From Micromonospora qiuiae (GTDB taxonomy: Bacteria > Actinomycetota > Actinomycetes > Mycobacteriales > Micromonosporaceae), in the NCBI RefSeq assembly GCF_016863555.1, contig NZ_BOPC01000050.1:1-64000 (forward strand): DNA of 64,000 bases. The letters run 5' to 3'. Shown here one piece after another: positions 9,138 through 16,480 of the stretch. The position numbers were made by a program, and so were the translations under genes. A model generated the notes under the pieces. It searched no databases and was not told the origin of the DNA. It saw only the letters and a program-made list of their open reading frames with translations. Position 1 is the stretch's first letter; the number at the start of each line of letters is the position of its first letter.

Positions 9138-11402
9138 TCAGGACACTGAGGCGGGGAAGCGGTCCCAGACACGGTGGGTGGCGAGCAGGTGCTGCACGGC
9201 GGTGAGGACCTGGTCGCCGGAGCCGCCGGTGACCACGCCGGGGCTGCCGATCACACCGGCTTGCTCCAGCACGGTGACGCCGGGGCCCCAGGCGCCTATC
9301 GCCTTCGCGTGCCGCCAGCACTCCTCGACCAGCAGCAGCACCCGCGGGTCCACCGGGACCGGGCGTGCCGCGCCGGCCTTGGCGTCGCGGGCCGGCAGCG
9401 CGTCCGGCGCCGGGGGCGGGGCGGCGGCGAGCAGCAGCGCGTCGAGTTCGACCGAGCGGCCGGTGGCGAAGCTGCGCTGCACGGCCAGGTCGCCGATCAT
9501 GCCGCCGTGCGGGGCGATCAGCAGCGGCACCATGTCGGCACCGAAGACCGCGCGGCGCACCTCACGGACGGTGTCCAGGTCGGCGTCGGAGTCGACCACG
9601 ATGCCGATCATCCGGCCGTCGGCGGGCCACTCGCGACCGATCTGCGACAGCGCGGGGCTGGGCGTGACGTCGGGCAGCGGGATCGCCGGCTGCGGCGCGG
9701 GCAGCCCGAGGCCGGCGGCGACCTCGGCGCAGAGCACCGGGTCGATGTTGGCCAGGCACCGGAGTTGGCGCTCCCTGATCGTCTGGTGGTAGCACTTGCC
9801 CAACTCGAAGGTGTAGGCGCGGATGATGTGCTCCCGCTCGACCGGGGACATGCTCAGCCAGAACAGTCGGGCCTGGCTGAAGTGGTCGTCGAACGAGGCG
9901 GGGCTCTGGCGTACCTTGGGCGCCTCGGCCACCCGCACGGGCAGGTCGGTGAAGGGGTGATCGTCGTCGCCGGCCGGGAACGGGTTGCCGCCGTCGAGCG
10001 AGTTCGGCCGGTAGGGCGCTACTCCCGTGTGGATCGCCTGCTGGTGGAAGCCGTCGCGCAGCATGTCGTTGACCGGGGCGTGCGGCCGGTTGATCGGGAT
10101 CTGCGGGAAGTTCGGCCCGGCCAGGCGGGTCAACTGCGTGTCGACGTACGAGAAGAGCCGGCCCTGCAACAGCGGATCGTTCGTGACGTCGATGCCCGGC
10201 GGCAGGTTGCCGACGTGGAAGGCGACCTGCTCGCTCTCGGCGAAGAAGTTCGTCGGCGTGCGGTTGAGGGTCAACCTGCCCACCGGCTGCACCGGGGCCA
10301 ACTCCTCCGGCACGATCTTGGTCGGGTCGAGCAGATCGATGCCGGCGAAGGTCTCCTCGGGAGTGTCCGGGAAGACCTGGATGCCGAGTTCCCACTCGGG
10401 GAACGCCCCGGCCTCGATCGCGTCGTACAGGTCGCGGCGGTGGAAGTCCGGGTCGATGCCGCTGAGCATCTGGGCCTCCTCCCAGACCAGGGAGTGCACG
10501 CCCAGCTTCGGCTTCCAGTGGAACTTGGCCAGCACCGTCTCGCCGGCGGAGTTGACCAGGCGGAAGGTGTGGACGCCGAAGCCCTCCATGGTTCGGAACG
10601 AGCGGGGGATGCCCCGGTCGGACATGTTCCACATGGTGTGGTGCTGGGCCTCGGTGTGCAGGGAGACGAAGTCCCAGAAGGTGTCGTGGGCGCTCTGCGC
10701 CTGGGGGATCTCGCGGTCCGGGTGCGGCTTGCCGGCGTGGATGACGTCGGGGAACTTGATGGCGTCCTGGATGAAGAAGACCGGGATGTTGTTGGCGACC
10801 AGGTCGAAGGTACCTTCGTCGGTGTAGAACTTCGTCGCGAAGCCCCGGGTGTCGCGGACGGTGTCGGCCGATCCGCGCGAGCCGAGGACGGTGGAGAAGC
10901 GGACGAAGACCTCGGTCTCGCGACCCTTCCTGAGGAAGCCCGCCCGGGTGACGTTCTCGGCGGTGCCGTACGCGCTGAAGGTGCCGTGCGCGCCGGCGCC
11001 CCGGGCGTGCACCACCCGCTCGGGGATGCGCTCGTGGTCGAAGTGGGTGATCTTCTCCCGCAGGTGGTGGTCCTGGAGCAGCACCGGGCCGCGCGGTCCC
11101 GCCTTCAGCGAGTGGTCCGTGTCGCGTAGCCGCGCCCCCTGGGCGGTGGTGAGGAAGGCCCCCTGCTGTCCCCTTGCCCTCGACGGCGTGCCGGTCCGCG
11201 CGCCGGTGGGCGTACGGGTCTGCGGGGCGCCCTGTTCCGGCTTCGGCGGCGGCGGGTCGTGCGGCGTGGTCGGTTCCTCCAGGGGCGGCGGCATGCCCGG
11301 CGCACCGGGCACCTTCGGGGTCAGCACGTCGGACACCTTCTCCGCAGCGGACTCCACCACGTCCTTGACCGCCTTGGCGGGGTTTCGCGATTCCATCTCC
11401 AC
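9138..11402 (-). CDS. katE: Large-subunit monofunctional catalase (HPII/KatE type)
   Basis: A 754-residue haem catalase that dismutates hydrogen peroxide. The distal histidine is His132 in VVHARGAGAHG; the proximal haem ligand is Tyr419 in RLFSYVDTQ. After the core, a C-terminal domain of about 150 residues (RMIGIVVDSDADLD) has the DJ-1/PfpI-like fold of clade 2 large catalases. The N-terminus carries an amphipathic segment (KAVKDVVESAAEKVSDVL) and a proline-rich stretch. I start at GTG 11402 because AGGGAGG sits five bases upstream; the ATG two codons later is too far from that site. No peroxide regulator adjoins it. Confidence 0.93.
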   Translation of the reverse strand: MEMESRNPAKAVKDVVESAAEKVSDVLTPKVPGAPGMPPPLEEPTTPHDPPPPKPEQGAPQTRTPTGARTGTPSRARGQQGAFLTTAQGARLRDTDHSLKAGPRGPVLLQDHHLREKITHFDHERIPERVVHARGAGAHGTFSAYGTAENVTRAGFLRKGRETEVFVRFSTVLGSRGSADTVRDTRGFATKFYTDEGTFDLVANNIPVFFIQDAIKFPDVIHAGKPHPDREIPQAQSAHDTFWDFVSLHTEAQHHTMWNMSDRGIPRSFRTMEGFGVHTFRLVNSAGETVLAKFHWKPKLGVHSLVWEEAQMLSGIDPDFHRRDLYDAIEAGAFPEWELGIQVFPDTPEETFAGIDLLDPTKIVPEELAPVQPVGRLTLNRTPTNFFAESEQVAFHVGNLPPGIDVTNDPLLQGRLFSYVDTQLTRLAGPNFPQIPINRPHAPVNDMLRDGFHQQAIHTGVAPYRPNSLDGGNPFPAGDDDHPFTDLPVRVAEAPKVRQSPASFDDHFSQARLFWLSMSPVEREHIIRAYTFELGKCYHQTIRERQLRCLANIDPVLCAEVAAGLGLPAPQPAIPLPDVTPSPALSQIGREWPADGRMIGIVVDSDADLDTVREVRRAVFGADMVPLLIAPHGGMIGDLAVQRSFATGRSVELDALLLAAAPPPAPDALPARDAKAGAARPVPVDPRVLLLVEECWRHAKAIGAWGPGVTVLEQAGVIGSPGVVTGGSGDQVLTAVQHLLATHRVWDRFPASVS

Positions 11403-11552
11403 GGGTACCTCCCTGGGGAACAACGACCAGATCCTCAGGGCGGTACCCGGGTCAGAGAGTGCAAAACGGAGCGAATGGTGTCGCGCACCAGACCGCTCTC
11501 GCGAAGTACGCGCAGGTGACGACTGCCTCCTTCGGCATCCACCGGACACAAG

Positions 11553-11584
11553 CCGGCGCCGGCACCGCTCGGTGCCGGCGCCGG
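11553..11584 (-). terminator. Terminator after the 52-residue gene
   Basis: Perfect 15-base arms CCGGCGCCGGCACCG (11553-11567) and CGGTGCCGGCGCCGG (11570-11584) with a two-base loop. It lies just downstream of the stop codon at 11592 on the minus strand. Confidence 0.8.
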
Positions 11585-11591
11585 GCCGGGC

Positions 11592-11750
11592 TCAGCGTCC
11601 GGCCTGATGCTTGGCCATCTGCGGCTGCTCGCCCTTGCCGACCTTGCGCAGCGCCTCGCGCAGTTGTTCCTCGGTCATCTTGGAGTTGCCCTCGATGCCC
11701 GCCTTGTGGGCCTGCTGCCGCATCTGGTGCAGCTTCTCCCGGTTACCCAT
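11592..11750 (-). CDS. Small conserved hypothetical protein (52 residues)
   Basis: A short, highly charged protein beginning MGNREKLHQMRQQAHKAG. A segment MTEEQLREALRKVG resembles the helix-extended-helix (SAP or Rho-N type) nucleic-acid-binding motif. The start is supported by GGGAGG five bases before the ATG, and a perfect terminator hairpin follows the stop, so it is very likely a real single-gene transcript. No membrane segment or cysteine is present. I do not recognise a named family. Its position upstream of the catalase gene on the same strand may hint at a stress role, but the strong terminator argues against co-transcription. Confidence 0.65.
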   Translation of the reverse strand: MGNREKLHQMRQQAHKAGIEGNSKMTEEQLREALRKVGKGEQPQMAKHQAGR

Positions 11751-11840
11751 GTCGACCTCCCCGTGGGTTGGGCGGTGGCGGCCGTATCCATCCGCCACGC
11801 GGCCGTCGCATTCCCGCGCCCTGGCCGGTCTAACCGGGTC

Positions 11841-11885
11841 CGGGCCGAGCAGGTCGGGTTCGACTTCGTGGAGATCAGCGACCAC
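11841..11885 (+). pseudogene. Relic of an LLM/F420-dependent oxidoreductase gene
   Basis: The frame reads RAEQVGFDFVEISDH, which closely resembles the N-terminal strand-turn of LLM class F420-dependent oxidoreductases (A-E-x-A-G-F-D-x-x-x-x-S-D-H). Similarity stops on both sides: no start is present, and the frame soon degrades into Arg/Pro-rich sequence. It lies in a 335-base stretch (11751-12085) that otherwise holds only the operator described next. The match is short, so chance is possible. Confidence 0.4.
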
Positions 11886-12049
11886 ACGTCCTCGCCGACC
11901 GGCTGCGCGCGCTCGACTGACGGGCGGCCTCGGCCGACGGGCTGCGCGAACGCGGCTGACCGTCGAGCGTCGCGTCCCCGGCGCCGCGGCACGCCGCCAG
12001 GGGCATTGACATCGCTGCGGGTGACGTGATGTGCTCAATCCGCAATACA

Positions 12050-12068
12050 AATGACAATGATTGTCGTT
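12050..12068 (+). promoter_or_regulatory. Zur/Fur-type palindromic operator
   Basis: AATGACAAT-G-ATTGTCGTT is a 9-1-9 inverted repeat with one mismatch; the core GACAAT-G-ATTGTC is perfect. Spacing and bases resemble the actinobacterial Zur box (TGAAAATGATTTTCA). It ends 17 bases before the start codon at 12086, a position suited to repression. Which Fur-family metal sensor binds is not shown by sequence. Confidence 0.6.
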
Positions 12069-12085
12069 AGCGAGTGGAGGAAAGC

Positions 12086-12478
12086 ATGTCGCTCACCGTC
12101 TCACCCGACCTGCTGCGCGCCGCCGAGTCGGGGCCGGTCACCGACGAGGAGTTCGTGGCCTGCGTACGCGAGTCCCTGCCGTACGCCTGGCAGACCGTCG
12201 CCCGAGTGGCGGCGGAGCTGACGGCATCCGACGCGGAGTTCGCGGACAACGAGATCCCACCGCCCGGCGAGGTGGAGCGGGGCCAGTTGCTGCGGGCGCT
12301 GGCCAGTGACGCGATCCGGTCCAGCCTGGAGCGGCACTTCGACGTCAAACTGGCCTTCCAGAACTGCCACCGGGTCGCGGCGTTCCGTCCGTCCGCTGTC
12401 GACTCCGACACCTACCGCCGCTTCGTCTCCGTCCGCAGCCAACTGCTCAACCAGTCCCCCGAGATGGTCAACTGCTGA
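12086..12478 (+). CDS. SCO5389 family protein
   Basis: A 130-residue soluble protein that I recognise as the actinomycete SCO5389 family by its hallmark blocks: SLPYAWQ, FADNEIPPPGEVERGQLLRAL, FQNCHRVAAF and LLNQSPEMVNC. The family has no assigned activity. Two cysteines (FQNCHR and the C-terminal NC) and nearby histidine could bind metal, which is speculative. The start at 12086 follows GGAGG with five bases between; an in-frame ATG 12 bases earlier overlaps that site and is rejected. The palindromic Zur/Fur-like box immediately upstream suggests metal-responsive control. It is monocistronic, ending before a convergent hairpin. Confidence 0.85.
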   Translation: MSLTVSPDLLRAAESGPVTDEEFVACVRESLPYAWQTVARVAAELTASDAEFADNEIPPPGEVERGQLLRALASDAIRSSLERHFDVKLAFQNCHRVAAFRPSAVDSDTYRRFVSVRSQLLNQSPEMVNC

Positions 12479-12491
12479 TCCATACACTCTG

Positions 12492-12544
12492 GCCCGGCGG
12501 GCGACACGGGGGCGCACAAGCGCTCCGGCGCCTGCCCGCCGGGC
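12492..12544. terminator. Convergent terminator
   Basis: Arms GCCCGGCGGGC (12492-12502) and GCCCGCCGGGC (12534-12544) are perfect complements around a GC-rich loop of 31 bases that can pair further. It lies between the convergent SCO5389-family and VOC genes. Confidence 0.65.
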
Positions 12545-12584
12545 GAGGAAACCCGGCCACGCGCTGGGCGCCGACGGCGGCGCC

Positions 12585-12974
12585 TCAGGTGTGCATCGCC
12601 GCGATCTGGATGAGGTTGCCGCAGGTGTCGTCGAAGACCGCGGTCGTCACGTTGCCCATGTTCAACGGCTCCTGGGTGAAGGTCACCCCGAGCCCTTTCA
12701 GTCGCTCGCACTCGGCGGGCACGTCCGGCACACCGAACATGGTGAACGGGATCCCGTCCGCCACCAGGGCCTTCTTGAAGGCTGCCGCCGCCGGGTGCTG
12801 GTCGGGTTCGAGGACCAGTTCCACGCCGTCCGGGTCCTCCGGGGAGACCACGGTCAACCAACTGTGCTCCCCGAGCGGGACCTCGGTCTTCTTCACGAAG
12901 CCGAGCACGCCCGTGTAGAACGCCAACGCCTTGTCCTGGTCGTCGACGAAGATGCTCATGTGTCCGATTCGCAT
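12585..12974 (-). CDS. VOC family protein (glyoxalase/bleomycin-resistance fold)
   Basis: A 129-residue single-module vicinal oxygen chelate protein: two beta-alpha-beta-beta-beta units beginning MRIGHMSIFVDDQDKALAFYTGVLGF and ending GNLIQIAAMHT. The metal positions are partly recognisable: His5 on the first strand and Glu of GVELVLE. The C-terminal ligand is replaced in DTCGNLIQ, so catalysis is uncertain. Its start overlaps the ArsR gene's end by 19 bases, so the two form one unit. In such ArsR-VOC pairs the VOC protein usually acts on the compound that affects the repressor, but the ligand is unknown. Confidence 0.85.
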   Translation of the reverse strand: MRIGHMSIFVDDQDKALAFYTGVLGFVKKTEVPLGEHSWLTVVSPEDPDGVELVLEPDQHPAAAAFKKALVADGIPFTMFGVPDVPAECERLKGLGVTFTQEPLNMGNVTTAVFDDTCGNLIQIAAMHT

Positions 12975-13240
12975 GTGCCAACCCTCCACCGCTCGTAGAT
13001 CTGTCGGAGCGGGGACGTGTCGAGGTCGATGAACATGTATCTCCCCTCGCGCCGCACCACCACCAGGCCGGCCTCGGAGAGGACGGCGAGGTGCTGGGAG
13101 ATCGCCTGCCGCGTCGAGGTGAACCCCTTGCCGGTCAGCCGGACGCGCAACTCGAACAGCGTCTGGCCGCTGCGGTCCTGCAACTCGTCGAGGATGGCGC
13201 GCCGGGTCGGATCCGCCAGCGCCTTGTACACGTCGCCCAC
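12956..13240 (-). CDS. ArsR family winged-helix transcriptional regulator
   Basis: A 94-residue repressor-type regulator: VYKALADPTRRAILDEL, then the recognition helix region STRQAISQHLAVLSEAGLV, then the beta-wing RREGRYMFIDL. No cysteine metal site is present, so it likely belongs to the non-metal subgroup common in actinomycetes. I start at GTG 13240. The longer frame back to TTG 13276 would place its start codon on a strong -35 element, and the shorter product matches family length. The transcript would be leaderless. It is followed by, and overlaps, the VOC gene. Confidence 0.85.
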   Translation of the reverse strand: MGDVYKALADPTRRAILDELQDRSGQTLFELRVRLTGKGFTSTRQAISQHLAVLSEAGLVVVRREGRYMFIDLDTSPLRQIYERWRVGTCESDT

Positions 13241-13246
13241 ACCGAG

Positions 13247-13276
13247 ACGATAGGCAAGCCTCTGCTTGCATGTCAA
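13247..13276 (-). promoter_or_regulatory. arsR-VOC promoter with operator in the spacer
   Basis: On the minus strand TTGACA (13276-13271) and TATCGT (13252-13247) are 18 bases apart. The GTG start of the regulator begins seven bases past the -10, implying a leaderless mRNA. Within the spacer GCAAGC and GCTTGC form a 6-4-6 inverted repeat (13254-13269), a likely autoregulatory site. Confidence 0.7.
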
Positions 13277-13350
13277 AGCGTGACGCCTCCGTTACCAGGC
13301 AGAGTTACTGCCTCCGTGACGCACGGCCCGGGCTGGCCCACGCCCCGCCT

Positions 13351-13377
13351 CGGGGCGGGGCGACGAGCCCCGCCCCG
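13351..13377 (-). terminator. aceA-aceB operon terminator
   Basis: Perfect 11-base arms CGGGGCGGGGC (13351-13361) and GCCCCGCCCCG (13367-13377) with a GACGA loop, seven bases beyond the malate synthase stop codon. Confidence 0.8.
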
Positions 13378-13383
13378 GTTACC

Positions 13384-14994
13384 TCAGCGGGCCGCTCCGG
13401 CGTCCTTGCGACGCGGGCCCAGGTGCCGGGCGTACGCAGGGGTGGTGAAGAAGGACGGCAGGTCCTCGCCCAGCGCGGTCTCTTCGACGATCCGCGCGGC
13501 CTGCTCGGCGCGTTCCCGCTCGGCGCCCTCGCGCCCCTCGGTCAGCGTTGCCAACTCCTCGGTCAGCATCGACCGGACCAGTTCCTCACGCACGCAGCCG
13601 CCGCCGGCCAGCGGCGTGGCGTGGTGCAGCCACTGCCAGACCTGACAGCGGGCGATCTCGGCGGTCGCCGCGTCCTCCATCAGGTTCCACAGCGCCACCG
13701 CGCCGGCGCCGCCGAGCCAGGCGTCGATGTAGCGCAGCGCCACCGCGATGTTGGAGCGCAGTCCCGCCTCGGTGACCTGGCCCGGTGTCTTGTCCACCGA
13801 CAGCAGGTCGGCGGCGGCCACCGTCACGTCGTCGCGCCGCCGGTCGATCTGGTGGGGGCGCTCGCCCAACACCGCGTCGAACACCTCGCGGCAGGTGTCG
13901 ACCAGGCCGGGGTGGGCGACCCAGGAGCCGTCGAACCCGTCGCCGGCCTCCCGCTGCTTGTCCGCCCGCACCCGGGCGAGGGCCGTCTCGTTGACCTGCG
14001 GGTCGCGGCTGGGCACGAAGGCGGCCATCCCGCCGATCGCGTGCGCGCCGCGCCGGTGGCAGGTCCGCACCAGCAGCTCGGTGTACGCGCGCATGAACGG
14101 CACGGTCATGGTGACCTCGGCACGGTCCGGCAGGACGAAGTCCGGCCACTGCCCGAAGTTCTTGATGATGCTGAAGATGTAGTCCCACCGGCCGGCGTTC
14201 AGTCCCGCCGAGTGCTCCCGCAGCTCGTAGAGGATCTCCTCCATCTCGAAGGCGGCGGTGATCGTCTCGATCAGCGTGGTCGCCCGGATGGTGCCCTGCG
14301 GCAGGCGAAGGTAGTGCTGGGCGAAGACGAAGATGTCGTTCCACAGCCGCGCCTCGCGGTGGCCCTCCAGCTTAGGCAGGTAGAAGTACGGGCCGGCGCC
14401 GGCGGCGAGCTGCCGGCGGGCGCAGTGGAACAGGTAGAGCCCGAAGTCGACCAGGCTGGCCGAGATCGGCCGTCCGTCGACCACGATGCCCTTCTCCACC
14501 AGGTGCCAGCCGCGCGGCCGGACCACGATCGTGGCCAGATCCTCGCCCAGTGCGTAGCGCTTGCCGCGCGGATCGGTGAAGTCGATGCGGCGGTCCAGGG
14601 CGTCGATCAGGTTGAGTTGCCCACGGATGACGTTGTGCCAGGTGGGAGCGGTGGCGTCCTCGAAGTCGGCGAGCCACACCTTGGCGCCGGAGTTCAGCGC
14701 GTTGATGGTCATCTTCCGGTCCGGCGGCCCGGTGATCTCGACCCGCCGGTCCTTCAGCCCGGGTGCCGGCGGGGCCACCTGCCAGGTCGGGTCGGCGCGG
14801 ATGCCGGCGGTCTCCGGCAGGAAGTCGGGAAACTGGCCGGTGGCGTACCGATCGCGGCGAGCGCGGCGGGTGTCCAGCAGGGCCACCCGCCGGGCGGCGA
14901 ACTCGCTGTCCAGGGTGACCAGGAACTCCAGCGCCTCCGGGGTGAGCACCTCGTCGAACCGTTCGGCCATCGGGCCGATGATCTCGTACCTCAC
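13384..14994 (-). CDS. aceB: Malate synthase A
   Basis: A 536-residue enzyme that condenses glyoxylate with acetyl-CoA to malate, the second step of the glyoxylate bypass. Diagnostic stretches include KMTINALNSGAKVWLADFEDATAP, PRGWHLVEKG, FYLPKLEGHREARLWNDIF and the signature ending LIETITAAFEMEEILYELR; the late block RWDYIFSIIKNF is also typical. The length fits the A isoform (about 530) rather than the 720-residue G form. The GTG start overlaps the isocitrate lyase stop by four bases, so the two enzymes are translationally coupled. The protein is cytosolic. Regulation is probably by the RamB-type gene upstream of aceA. Confidence 0.96.
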   Translation of the reverse strand: MRYEIIGPMAERFDEVLTPEALEFLVTLDSEFAARRVALLDTRRARRDRYATGQFPDFLPETAGIRADPTWQVAPPAPGLKDRRVEITGPPDRKMTINALNSGAKVWLADFEDATAPTWHNVIRGQLNLIDALDRRIDFTDPRGKRYALGEDLATIVVRPRGWHLVEKGIVVDGRPISASLVDFGLYLFHCARRQLAAGAGPYFYLPKLEGHREARLWNDIFVFAQHYLRLPQGTIRATTLIETITAAFEMEEILYELREHSAGLNAGRWDYIFSIIKNFGQWPDFVLPDRAEVTMTVPFMRAYTELLVRTCHRRGAHAIGGMAAFVPSRDPQVNETALARVRADKQREAGDGFDGSWVAHPGLVDTCREVFDAVLGERPHQIDRRRDDVTVAAADLLSVDKTPGQVTEAGLRSNIAVALRYIDAWLGGAGAVALWNLMEDAATAEIARCQVWQWLHHATPLAGGGCVREELVRSMLTEELATLTEGREGAERERAEQAARIVEETALGEDLPSFFTTPAYARHLGPRRKDAGAAR

Positions 14995-16262
14995 GCGAAC
15001 TGCTCCTCTTCGGTCGATCCGCGCAGCGCGGTGGTCTCGGCGGCGGGGTTCAACACGGTGCTGATCAGGTCGAAGTAGCCGGTGCCCACCTCCCGCTGGT
15101 GCTTGACGGCGGTGTAGCCGGCCGGCTCGGCGGCGAACTCCCGCTCCTGCAGCGACACGTACGCCGACATGCCGTCGCTGGCGTAGCCGCGGGCCAGGTC
15201 GAACATCGAGTAGTTCAGGGCGTGGAAGCCGGCCAGGGTGATGAACTGGAACTTGTAGCCCATGTGGCCGAGCTCGCGCTGGAACTTGGCGATGGTCGCG
15301 TCGTCGAGGTGCTTGCGCCAGTTGAACGACGGCGAGCAGTTGTAGGCGAGCAGCTGGTCCGGGTAGTCGGCCTTGATCGCCTCGGCGAAGCGGCGGGCCA
15401 CCTCCAGGTCCGGGGTGCTGGTCTCCATCCAGAGCAGGTCGGCGTGCGGGGCGTACGACAGGCCCCGGGCGATGCACGGCTCGATGCCGTTGCGCACCCG
15501 GTAGAAGCCCTCGGCGGTGCGCTCGCCGGTGACGAACGGCCGGTCCCGCTCGTCCACGTCGGTGGTGAGCAGGGTGGCGGCCTGGGCGTCGGTGCGGGCG
15601 ATCACCACGCTCGGCACCCCGGCGACGTCGGCGGCCAGCCGCGCCGCCTCCAGGGTGCGGATGTGCTGACCGGTGGAGATGAGCACCTTCCCGCCAAGGT
15701 GGCCACACTTCTTCTCCGAAGCGAGCTGGTCCTCCCAGTGCACCCCGGCCGCGCCGGCCGCGATCATCGCGTTCATCAGCTCGTACGCGTTGAGGACGCC
15801 ACCGAAGCCGGCCTCGGCGTCGGCAACGATCGGCGCCAGCCAGTCGATGCCGGAGGTGTCCCCCTCGGCGGTGGTGATCTGGGCGGCGCGCAGCAGGGCG
15901 TTGTTGATCCGGCGCACCACCGCGGGCACCGAGTTGGCCGGGTAGAGGCTCTGGTCCGGGTAGGTGTGCCCGGCCAGGTTGGCGTCGGCGGCCACCTGCC
16001 AGCCGGACAGGTAGATGGCCTTGAGCCCGGCCCGGACCATCTGCACCGCCTGGTTACCGGTCAGCGCGCCGAGGGCGTGGACGTAGTCCTCGCTGTTCAG
16101 CAGCCGCCACAGCCGGTTGGCCCCGTGCCGGGCCAGGGTGTGTTCCTCCTGGATCGCCCCTCGCAGCCGCACCACGTCCTCGGCGCGGTAGCTACGCCGC
16201 ACACCCCGCCACCGAGGGTTGGTGTCCCATTCGTGCTGCACCTGCTCGACTGCGGTAACCAT
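14991..16262 (-). CDS. aceA: Isocitrate lyase
   Basis: A 423-residue enzyme that splits isocitrate into succinate and glyoxylate, the entry step of the glyoxylate bypass used for growth on acetate and fatty acids. The catalytic loop KKCGHLGG with Cys186 and the Mg/substrate motif VADAEAGFGG are intact, and the C-terminal FHALNYSMFDLA block is present. Length matches the short prokaryotic class (about 430). It is the first gene of the aceA-aceB operon, divergent from the RamB-like regulator across 218 bases that contain repeated TTGCGAA motifs. Confidence 0.97.
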   Translation of the reverse strand: MVTAVEQVQHEWDTNPRWRGVRRSYRAEDVVRLRGAIQEEHTLARHGANRLWRLLNSEDYVHALGALTGNQAVQMVRAGLKAIYLSGWQVAADANLAGHTYPDQSLYPANSVPAVVRRINNALLRAAQITTAEGDTSGIDWLAPIVADAEAGFGGVLNAYELMNAMIAAGAAGVHWEDQLASEKKCGHLGGKVLISTGQHIRTLEAARLAADVAGVPSVVIARTDAQAATLLTTDVDERDRPFVTGERTAEGFYRVRNGIEPCIARGLSYAPHADLLWMETSTPDLEVARRFAEAIKADYPDQLLAYNCSPSFNWRKHLDDATIAKFQRELGHMGYKFQFITLAGFHALNYSMFDLARGYASDGMSAYVSLQEREFAAEPAGYTAVKHQREVGTGYFDLISTVLNPAAETTALRGSTEEEQFA

Positions 16263-16399
16263 CGATTCTCATTCCCTTCACGTCCTGCTCGGCACACCCG
16301 CCGACGCCGGGTCGCCGATGTGTTTCCCACGGTCACACGGCTGGTCGGGGCAGGTCGAGATACGGAAAAGGCCAATTATTGAAAAGTCGACCGGCGATT

Positions 16400-16428
16400 T
16401 TGCGAAGTTGCGAAAGCCTTCATTCGCA
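16400..16428. promoter_or_regulatory. Tandem TTGCGAA motifs between aceA and its regulator
   Basis: TTGCGAAG (16400-16407) and TTGCGAAA (16408-16415) are adjacent direct repeats, and an inverted ATTCGCAG follows at 16422-16429. The corynebacterial RamB site contains TTTGCAAA-like halves, so these are good candidates for sites of the neighbouring regulator. The match is only partial. Confidence 0.5.
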
Positions 16429-16480
16429 GCAGTGTTAATGTGGCCGGAATCCGTTGGTGGCGACCAGGGAGGTGTGGGCG

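Noticed and set aside
9174..11129. A 651-residue plus-strand frame opposite the catalase
   Set aside because: The product is Gly/Arg/Asp-rich low-complexity sequence typical of shadow frames in GC-rich DNA; the catalase frame on the other strand is unmistakable.
13241..13276. TTG 13276 as start of the ArsR gene
   Set aside because: This TTG is the -35 element; the extra 12 residues do not match the family and no ribosome site precedes it.
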